DNA of 40,054 nt from Haplomitrium mnioides (Eukaryota; Marchantiophyta; Haplomitriopsida; Calobryales), in NCBI GenBank assembly GCA_049999725.1, contig JBNGIS010017934.1, forward strand, positions 1 to 40,054, written 5' to 3'. This document shows, piece after piece, positions 31,027 to 40,054 of the stretch. The notes under the pieces are model-generated. The model was not told the origin of the DNA. It saw nothing but the letters and a program-made list of their open reading frames with translations, and did not search any database. Position numbers and translations under genes: made by a program. Position 1 is the first letter of the stretch, and every line of letters begins with the position of its first letter.

Positions 31027-34000
31027 ATGGGGGCATGAGGACGCATCCTCCATCATAGTTGGGGTAGGACGCCACGTTCTGAATAAGTAGTTCTGTTGGA
31101 TGGGATGTAGACTGAGGAAGCCTGGACAAGATACGGAGCGAGAGATCGCGAGAGCATTTCCCACTGATTGTAAAAGTATGTGTAGATTCCATGAGTAGGC
31201 GAAAGGAGCTAATTTTTAGTAGAGACTCGCTTTATAAATATGTACAAGATTCAATTTTACTACCCACAGTTTTGATAGTAAATAACGCTGAGGCTCTTTC
31301 CTTCGTCCTAAGATTCTTTGAGGATGTTTTTCTGCCCTTGTAATCTGGATTTTGTTTCTCAATTCTGTGGTAGAACACGTGTCCATGAATGGGAAAGCTA
31401 ATTCTGTCGGACATGTGCTTCAACTGGTTGTATCATGTGGTCATGAATCGGAAGGCGAATTCCTCGTGCAGGAATCCAAGGTCGATGATTCTTGTTTTAC
31501 TAGCACCAATGTTTCGCGTGCATTTTCAAAGTGACAACTGGGTAGAGTGGATGTTAGAAGGGTGTTGACGGCAGAAGGACTTAGAAGTGGGCGAGGTACC
31601 AAGTAACTAGAGATGGAACGTTTGTTGGCAGTGATCGAGAATTCTATTTGTGATCGTCTATGTCTGCAATGTTGCAAGCTCTACCAATGTATTGGAGTAA
31701 CAAAAGTCGATTACGAAAACTGAGCATGCACAAGAGTCTGGGTCAGGAGGTTAAAAGTGGATTCAAGTATTTGCTTCTGACGTCTACAATCCCGACCATC
31801 TGAGACAAAGTGATGCCACAGCTAAGCTTGTCATGAACGAAAGGAGCGCAAACAAGTGCTGTCCTGAGCTCTCAGTGAAGGGCGGGGGACCGGCAATTGC
31901 GTCGATGGTAAGGGAACCAATTTTCCACTGTCTGGCGTTATGAGAGCTTCGGCCTTCCCGACCAACTTGCGAGGGGTATCCATACCTCACTGTCCCATTG
32001 CTTGGACAGTTCCGTAGCAGGGAAGAATGTTGAGCTGAAAATCCCATGGAAGCCATGATGATGGGATGAGCGACAAATTGATAGTTTACAATGAACTTGA
32101 ACTCGATCGAAGAAAATGCTTCCTGTTGATTATATTTTTCACGCCTCTAGAATAGCCATCTTCGTCAACTTTCAACAACGCAGGTCAGTGTACATATAGT
32201 TTCCAGAAGATTTTATTTCGACTTTCCAAGACAAGTTTCTTACGTTTCTTTTCCGAACTCAGGCATGTTGCAAACTGAGTGCCTTGTACTTGAATAGCGA
32301 GGCATCTGAAAGCATTTGGTCCGACTTTCTTTTCACTGCTCCTTGGAGGTGAGAGAGATCTTGCCTTTGAAGCATAGCAGTAGCGTGGAGGTGGTCTATT
32401 TTCGAACTTTATCGCTTTGGACAGATCTTTATCGAGACGCATGAAACTCTGGGCAGGTAAGGAGTGGACGTTTTCTTTGGACAAGCGGATCACATCATCC
32501 CACATCATTTTTTACTTTGTTCAACGAGCTGGTTTCGTATTTTAGACGATGGAAATCAAGCAAGGATCAGCCCAGGTGGGGTACAGCTTCATCTGGCAGC
32601 CAAGGAAGAGTCAGTCAGGCTTTGGAAATGATATACACACGGATGCATCGCGTAGTGGCTTGCTTTTTCGTCCACGAGCACCACATCAGTTCGTGGCCAC
32701 CCACCCCACCACCGTTCTCACACGTTGGACATGTGGAAATCTTCTCTCGCAGACCACAAACAGACATCATCTTCAACCGCAGGTTCTCTCGAAAGCTGTG
32801 AGAGCGCGTTTTTGTTTGAAACGAGAGAGTGTTCTCGAGACCTGCTACAAAACACCAAAAGCTTCTACTGCTGCTCCCTGCTGCTACGGGGGTAGGCCAA
32901 GGCAAAGCAAGAAAGGCACACACAAAAAGCATCATCATCGTGAGAAATCACGTAAGCCGGAATTTAATATACGAAATGTGACCAACTCTCATAAATCGAT
33001 CTCTGGTCAAACAACAATATCTGAGCGCACAGAGAAGGGAAGGAAATCCACTGTTCCTTTCTTTTGTTACTTAACTGTTGTTGTCTGAAAATACAGCACC
33101 GCAGCCATCGCTTGCTGTACATTCTACAATGCATGGCCTACTACGTACTTCCTACGTCAAATTTCTGCCCGCCAATACTGCGCCTGATTCAGCTTCTCGG
33201 CACAAGTGTTTTACCGGCGCCGTCGTACCATATGCTATTTCACTATAAGAACTTGGCAATAATATTCGTTGAGCTAGAAAAGTTTTGTTAAAAGGAGTGA
33301 AAATTGGACGTAAAGGGATTGCCAAACAATGATCGGTTCACATTATCATTCTTCAGAGTCTTGGTACCCTTATGCTTAGATTAGCCCTAATCATCATCTC
33401 CAGTGGAGGTAAGTACGCCATTAAGTGATCTTAATCATGATTTCGTTCACTGTACCTACGAATAGTGTAAAACAGTGGTGCAAATACGAGTGGTCAAAGA
33501 TGCTGAGTGTGATCACGGGCCGGGTTGTGCAGCACGTAACGGTCGTTTGGTATGCTTGCCGGGGCTCAACCCGACCCGACCCGTGATAATGAGGGCGAGA
33601 GTCTAAACATACGAGAGGGTAAACGGAACGGAGGCGTTTCCATTTTGGACGGAGAGTTGTTTCGTAACGCAGAGCAGAGAAGGGAATTGCCGGCGGGTAC
33701 ATGAAAGTTACTACGGTAACCAGTAGTTGGTCGTTAGAACAAACATTCGACAAAATGGGCTTCCAATTGAAGAACTGTACGACAGTGTAAGTGTGAATAA
33801 AAATGCTCAGTCTATAAATAGAAAACGTTGGAGCATCTTTTGCACGCTCTTGCTGCATGGGTTTATGGCCAATGGGGAACAGACGCCTCAATATAAGAAC
33901 AGGGCACATGAGGTTAAATGAGAGGAAGAGAAATGGCGATCCGTAGACATTAAAGCATGCTTCCTCACGTGTACACTACGCTAATTAACCAGCTAGGATG

Positions 34001-34879
34001 TACCGTATTCTGGTATATTTCTAATTTAGAGTGGATAGGCCAATAAAGTGGCGGCCACGATGCGGAGAGCGTACGTCCTCTGAGGACGGAAATCCAGCAC
34101 AGGTCAAGAGGGAAGGCAAGGGAAGGGAAGTGAAGTGAAGTGAAGTGCAAGAGAGAGCGTCAGTCTGTGTGAGGTGAGGAGAGTTGCTGCATTCTGCAGG
34201 TAGAGCACACTTGCTAATCATTCAATCCTTCATTCACTATTCAAATCATTCCAAAAACAATTGAAAGAAAGTATGTACCAACAGAGATGAAGATTTTGCC
34301 TCCTCAGCCAAAGGAGAAGGGACGCCAGGCCTCATCTGACCTAGGCAAATTCTATATAAATAATAAAATGATATGATTTGAAAGGGCTGCCTACCATATC
34401 CAGCACGGCACGTCACACGGACCTCGGAAGTGTGAATGGAGCTGGATACAGACATGCTGTAGACGTCTTCGGTTCTGTTGTGTAGCACATGAAATATCCG
34501 ACCAAACAGCTTTTAGTTGTCTGCAGATCTGCCTCATGTACGTTCTCCTCTCAGCAGGACGATTCAGTCATTGGTCATGGCGCTGACAGATATCCATGAG
34601 CACCACGCTGCCATGCCTGCTTGACAGGCGGCAGTGGCGTTGTCATCGTTTTATTGAAATTTTCGACAAGTTGCAGGAGGTGACAATGTCGATTTCCAAC
34701 TAATGTAACTAGTGTTTCACAGCTTGCTGCCTGCCCAAACGAACCCTTCGAATCCCGGGTTCATGTGAATGGCGGGACGTGGTAGAATGATATCGATCAA
34801 TCCAAGGCAATTTGAAGAAACTTTTGTTGGAAGTGCGAGTAACCCATGGTAGAATCATACCCGGGAAAGAATAATTCGA
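31027..34879. other. Intergenic region between ERF and phosphate symporter genes
   Basis: About 3.85 kb between two tail-to-tail genes. The first few hundred bases should hold the ERF 3' UTR, and the last part the symporter 3' UTR on the other strand. Open frames present (for example 32185-32508 and 31784-32056 minus, 32549-33088 plus) match no known family. A GAAGT pentanucleotide run lies at about 34122-34148. G-boxes occur at 31376-31381 and 33966-33971. A small hairpin (gaaccc/gggttc) lies at 34741-34762. No RNA gene was recognised. Confidence 0.5.
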
Positions 34880-37800
34880 TCAACTCACTGAGTAGGACGG
34901 CGAAAAGATCGTGAATGCAAATAAGGCTGCTGAAGTTATGGAGGTTAGCAGAAGCGACAAAACCCACCCGCATACGAACACAAGTGCCAGTTGCCAGTTC
35001 ATATTCTGAAACGAAACAAAGGACATACTTTAGTTTCTGCTCATCTCACGACAAACCAACAAACTGTACAAGGCAACCAACAGTCAAGCGGAACAAGACT
35101 TGCACAACTGTAGTGCTACTTCCTCAATGTACGTCCAAATCAAGAGTATTATTAGCATGCGCAGATCAGCATAAAAACGGAGAGACGTGTATGTTACCTT
35201 CACACTATCAGCGGCACCCACTCCCAGCAAGGACCCGATCAAAACGTGAGTAGGTGAACAAGGAAGTTTGGCCTTCACAGCCACTATCATCGTTGCTATG
35301 GCACAAAACTGCGCAGTAAATCCCCTTGCAGGAGATAAATATACGAGACGACCACCCAAGCATCGTACCAACTTCCACCCAAATAGAGCAAACCCCACGG
35401 ACACTCCCACCGCTGAGAGCGCAAGAATCCAGGTCTGCACGAGCAAAGTACCCGAGTTATTAATGAGAATTGAAATGAGCACATAGGTCTGCATCAACTA
35501 GCACCGATTTTAAATTGTTCAGTAGGGGCGTTTCTAGAAAACCAGCAGCTTTTCAAACTCGAAGAAACCACGGTCGTTCGAGCTCAAATACATAGAAATT
35601 TACCTTGTTATCAACGTTGGGCAACTGCTGGTGATGTTTGTAAATCTGCAAAAGTGATGCATATGGTCCTGATTCTGCGGCTACATCATTAGAGCCATGA
35701 GCAAACCTGTTTCCAAACACCGAACCCATTCAGTAAGCGCTTTTACTCAACATACACATACAAACGACGAATCTCAAAGCAATGCTTTTGTATGACGGTC
35801 CTGCCAACTTTCTGGTTCGTATCAGCAAGCTACACCAGAACACAAACTTGGGAGATTCTTCCTCATGTTTGGAAATACTACTTACGCAGTGGCACATGCA
35901 GTGAGAATCTGCAAGAAGCTGAAGAGCTCTTCCACCTTATCATCGAATTTCTCTGCCAGTGCATGCATTACAAGCGTCTCACGATCATATTCAATTTTCT
36001 GCCACAGCCACATCTCCAGTTGTAGACCACACATGGCGACCATACGAGCGGAACGAGTAGTAATGACATGCATTATGGCCTTAACAAAACAAAACAGACA
36101 AACACGGTGGCGCACGAGCACATCTTCATTACTGCAAGAATCAGCAGGTTCGCACGAGTTGAGCTTACATGACCGAAAGTTGATAAGCTGACTTTCGCAC
36201 ATGCTTTTGTAACTCTTTGCCGGGTGGTCATTTTTTTGGGAATGCGAAGCCGCCTGAACGTGAGCACTTTGCTCGGAGTTCGGGCCAAGAGTTGGCCAAA
36301 GGACATCCTAGTAACCGTTGTTGGCACGCATGGAGTATCACACTTGAAGGGAGGGCTTGCGCTTCCACCCTCTTCTGCGTCTTCATCTCCCTCAAAAACG
36401 GTATCCAAAGCCCGGCGTTCTGTAAATTGCTGGAAAAAGTCGTCGGGAGACATCTCCTTTGGTTCTGGTGGTAGACTGATTTCGTTCCTGGCCTCCTTCG
36501 ATTGGTCAGAATTCCCTATTCCCTGCTGCTCCTCTTTTCTCCTCATGTCATCCAGGCTAACTACCCGCTTCTTAGCGAGAGGCACAACAATCATCTGCGA
36601 ACGGATTGAATTGAGAGAAAACCTAGTATCAAACTCTTGGCAGGCATTCACAAATACGGAAGATAAAACGGAAGATAAAACCATAACTCCCGTCACTGAT
36701 TACTAGACTTACATAAGCAAGAAAACTGCAGACAAGCCCCGAAAACCCAGCAATAGCAGAAGCCCTTTCATCTCCAATCGCCTGCAGATACATCCGCGGA
36801 CATGCCTATGCCAAGAGAGCTTGAGTTCAGAATGAGAACCACACCACAATTCACAAGCAGTGTCATCAAGCAATCAGATCCGCAATCATCACCGTGGTCA
36901 TTACCAAAGCAAGGAGCAAAGACGAAAAAACATTGAGTTGCCAATCAAGATCAAAGCGCTACACCTTGTAGATGATGAAGAAGATCACGACTGTCACAGT
37001 TACACCATAGTACACTGGAAGGGCACGCATTATTCGTTGCTCTGCTTGATTCGACCTCAGCAACAACAACTTTGTGAAAGTAAAGAGAAGGAAGGCAGCA
37101 GCAGCAGATATCGCAGGAGCCAGCAGCCATGACACCAGGATTCCATAAACCCCTCCCACAAGCCATGGCGTATTAGCCTGCAAGTGGTACCAACTCTTCC
37201 TAAATTACCAGCATGAAGCAGAAACTGATTGGGCTACCTTCTACAAGTCATGCTGTGACTGTGTTGCCTCCAAAACAAGGACAGCAGCTCGGGCTTTGGG
37301 GTGCACACTCCTTACATGTGCCGTAAGAATCGCTTTGGTACTTACTTTGGCCCAGTAGATAGAGCTCCAGCCTTGAGTAGTGAACGATATTCCGATAAGC
37401 GCTCCCCACATGCACAGCGTAGAAGAAACTGGCAGCTCCCAATAAGTAGCAACGGCAAGCCACATAGCTGCAACAATGGCAAAAGTAGAGGGTCAGACGA
37501 AAGTGTTCGCACGATTATTTCAGCGCACCGATGCTTTGGTGTGGTCATCTACGGTCTCTCCACACCTTCCTTTCGACAAATAGTCGTTTAAAATGTAGTA
37601 TGATTGACTTAGAACATACTTGCTGCAAGAATAGCGATGAAAAGACCCCACATGAAAAGCGCTTCGGTAGGCGGGCCTTCCTTCAGAACCTGCAGAAAAA
37701 GAGAGAACAGTGGCGCCTTTCAGTACAAAAAGCGAACGCCGATGCATACCGCGCAGTTTGATAAATGATTCCGAATCGTAAACAAGGCACAAGGCCATTG

Positions 37801-38430
37801 CACCATATCAGGCATAACTTGGACGTCGAGAGAAAGCAGCAAAAACAGTTAGGTCGATACTCTTCTGTTGGACTGAGAGTGAGAGAGTACGTGAGATTGA
37901 AGACCATCAACTAAACGATCTCCAGCCAGAACGGTCCCCAGTACTTCCATAGCTGTCGCCAGCAACGTGGCTTGCAGCATTGTCAAAGCGCCTGATCCAA
38001 TAGATGTGGCAAACTGGAACAAACCAAGTTCATCATCATGACGGTCAGAGAAGATGAGGGACGCCAGAACGCCACTTGATGGAAAGTGAAAAGAAAATCA
38101 CGTTGCACGTCACATTCACTTTCAAGATTGAAACACCGTATGCATCACGGACCCTACAACATTGTAACGAAGTTGCTGTATATTATCTAGAGACTTTCTT
38201 CCACATGGACGCAAAAAGGTCACGCCTACAGGATGATAAGTCCTACATGTCGAACATGTAGAAAATATACATACAGAAGTGGCGACGTCGTTTGCTCCGA
38301 TCGCACAGGACCACGTGAACATTAAAAAAACCCCTGCAATAGGTATCCATTGGTACAAGGTTGACCAATCTGACACAGCTACTCCGGGCCCCAAATGTAA
38401 TGCATTTCCACCCCCAAATCTTCCTGTCAT
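34880..38430 (-). CDS. Na+/phosphate symporter of the PiT (PHO4) family, PTB-like, 11 exons
   Basis: Spliced by GT-AG sites in frame: exons 38430-38275, 38013-37891, 37689-37620, 37467-37346, 37177-36965, 36781-36713, 36594-36169, 36079-35886, 35706-35604, 35434-35198 and 35005-34880, giving 612 aa plus TGA. Both PiT signatures are visible: GANDVATSFATSIGS (from residue 45) and FAHGSNDVAAESGP (459-472). PVSSTLCMWG and SPTHVLIGSLLGVG occupy the places of the family's PVSxTH motifs. Hydrophobic segments fall in two halves around a polar, partly acidic loop (about 252-385, exon 7). Such proteins bring phosphate into the cell with Na+. Direct entry into the membrane domain at residue 31, with no transit peptide, argues for a plasma-membrane PTB rather than plastid PHT2. 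The ATG at 38430 is the only in-frame one before the first signature. The Asn after NDVA is Thr and Ala here, an unusual change. Exon 7 borders are the least certain. Confidence 0.88.
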
Positions 38431-39240
38431 CTCTAAAATACACTCCAAAATATGCTACAAATCACTGGTTCTTCTTAGTACACTGCGCACGTAACATGGT
38501 AGCAAACTTCCCAGCAGCGTACACCTGCCAGAGTTTCTGCTGTGAAAAACCCCAACAGCTAAGCTGAATTACTAAATACTGCATTTGCTTAAAACTATCC
38601 TCATGCTCGACGTCCAAAGTCGCTGCAAAATGAGAGAACACAAAGTAACTTCATGATTTGAATCCTTCCTGTACATCGAAAATCCAACCAAGTTACAAGA
38701 ACTTCCATCTCTGAATGCCTGAATCTTTTCCACCTCCCCAAACGAGACCCTTTCCAATTCAAATCTCCTACCAAAGATTCGCACCTACATCCTGCATCTT
38801 AACAACCAAATTTCTTCCCAACGACGGGCTCTCCCGCGATCCAACTCTCCATTCCCCATCAAATTGGAGTCGCGAACTAACAATCACTCGCTCCCTCTAC
38901 ATCTCACAGAGAAAAAGGAAGTGGTCAATTGAGTAGTCAAAGAGACGGACACGGAATTGAAACAAGAGCGGGCGGGAGCAGCGACGGCAAAGAAGAGCAA
39001 AAGACAAAGGAGAAAAGGGCAACGGGCAAGGCCCGCAGCTAGCTATTGTCAACGTCCAAGCCCTACTCTAGTTAAATATGACCTCTTCAACCGGTCGCTA
39101 GCCGGCACGCACCCTCACCTTTTCCCAATAAAAGATATTTCCTCTATCAATTGTTGCTTACTTTGGCCGTCACCAACTTTCCCTCCCGGTCATTCCTTCA
39201 TCATAGTAATCTCTACATAATCGTCGCCTCTTATTTAGTA
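38431..39240 (-). promoter_or_regulatory. Upstream region of the phosphate symporter gene
   Basis: It probably holds the leader and promoter for the minus-strand gene. I scanned by eye for the phosphate-starvation element GNATATNC (PHR1 site) and found none. No clear TATA box can be assigned. No coding frame on either strand looks real. GC falls sharply at about 39240. Confidence 0.4.
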
Positions 39241-39786
39241 ACGAGATAACTGCAAACCTAAACCAAGTCCACTAAACTACTACTATCCACCCAATCCTTT
39301 TCTATAGTTACACAACTTCTTTAACTAAATCCCGTTTAATTAAACAGTTTTATTTTGGTAAGGTAAGAACGATGAGCTGTTTTAAGACAAAGTCCTCTTA
39401 AAAGTTGGACTTATAACAGTCTTAAATTAATTAAAAATCAAATGGTTTAAGAACATTAAGAGCTTTTCATGCTATACTTGCCAAAATAAAAAACAAAAAT
39501 TCTATTATAGACTACAACCATTGTGGAAATATAATTATTAGTAAGAATTGACCATGTCTTCTAATATATATTAGTAATTCTTAGATTTTATTACTTTTGT
39601 AGTTACTTAAAATTATAATATAATTATAGTATGTTATTGACTTGCATTAAATTAAGTATAAATAAACAATTATAGAGAAGTTTATGAATAAGATAGATAA
39701 TCATTTAAAATCTATATTTAAAATTATATCATAATATTAGATGTTGAAGTTTGTAACTATTATAATAATCCTATTGTTATCTCTTT
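39241..39786. other. AT-rich stretch without a gene
   Basis: Very AT-rich, with no recognised feature. Confidence 0.5.
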
Positions 39787-40054
39787 ACTTCAAACAATAA
39801 AAATTTCATCACAAAACAATCAATCTTTACTTCAATGATAAAAATATTCATCACAAAGAGTTACTCTTTAACTCAATCATAAACATATTCTTCACACAAT
39901 AATCATGTTTACATATTCCTCACACAATAATCATGTTTAACTCAATGATACAAATATTCCTTACAAAACAATTATCTTTACTTCAATGATGAAATTATTC
40001 CTCACAAAACAATAATCATTACTTCAAAGATAAAAATATTCTTCCAAAATCAAT
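39787..40054. repeat. AT-rich 41-42-bp tandem array running off the window
   Basis: Units begin acttcaatgataaaaatatt or close variants at 39787, 39829, 39871, 39940, 39980 and 40021. Each holds a tcacaaaacaatcat segment. The 69-base step between 39871 and 39940 contains a partial extra unit. The array continues beyond the right edge. Confidence 0.85.

Noticed and set aside
31784-32508. Two minus-strand frames of 90 and 107 aa that could be exons of a small gene
   Set aside because: They have plausible composition and start codons, but no family match and no clear donor and acceptor joining them. They could be revisited with transcript data.
32549-33088. 179-aa plus-strand open frame
   Set aside because: No known domain, biased composition, and it overlaps competing frames on both strands.
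33565-33585. cccgacccgacccg repeat as a telomere-like tract
   Set aside because: The unit cccga is not the plant telomere repeat (CCCTAAA), and only about three copies occur.
34741-34762. ttcgaatcc resembling a tRNA T-loop
   Set aside because: The flanking bases form a gaaccc/gggttc hairpin that does not fit a tRNA T-arm, and no D-arm or anticodon arm precedes it.
36224-36706. 160-aa plus-strand frame
   Set aside because: It is antisense to exon 7 of the phosphate symporter, whose minus-strand reading is supported by splice sites and family motifs.

Overview
The window reads as nuclear DNA of a land plant, most likely a bryophyte (moss or liverwort). The basis is one intronless plant AP2/ERF transcription factor, one intron-rich Na+/phosphate symporter of the PiT/PTB type (a family known from green algae and early-diverging land plants and missing from seed plants), CT-rich leaders, and decayed chromodomain Ty3/gypsy and Ty1/copia retrotransposons. 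The species cannot be fixed from sequence alone. No prokaryotic features, tRNA, rRNA or CRISPR array were seen.

Layout. 1-10.4 kb is a nested transposon stack. It holds the 3' end and LTR of one LTR retrotransposon (family A) lying in the tail of a chromovirus (family B, copy B0), a second chromovirus copy (B1) inserted into a 37-bp tandem array and itself split by an inverted solo LTR of family A, and a third truncated copy (B3) ending at a 25-bp tandem array. 10.85-14.9 kb is a more GC-rich island with no convincing gene but with G-boxes, hairpins, microsatellites and an orphan promoter-like block. 14.9-20.55 kb is a 58-bp tandem array split by a complete chromovirus on the minus strand (B2). 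20.55-25.3 kb is AT-rich, contains a 100-base assembly gap inside a TA microsatellite, and holds a decayed copia element with a truncated chromovirus (B4) inside it. 25.3-28.55 kb is a satellite of about 105-bp units. 29.06-31.03 kb is the ERF gene with its promoter and upstream ORFs. 34.88-38.43 kb is the 11-exon phosphate symporter on the minus strand. 39.24 kb to the end is AT-rich and finishes in a 41-42-bp tandem array.

Only two host genes are supported: an ERF of the ESR/LAXR/STEMIN-like group (448 aa, plus strand) and a PiT symporter (612 aa predicted, minus strand). They point tail to tail about 3.85 kb apart, and nothing suggests they work in one pathway. The rest is transposon and tandem-repeat biology. 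The most instructive point is that tandem arrays act as rulers: removing B1 or B2 together with one target-site copy restores an exact 37-bp or 58-bp unit. I found no convincing new multi-gene system.
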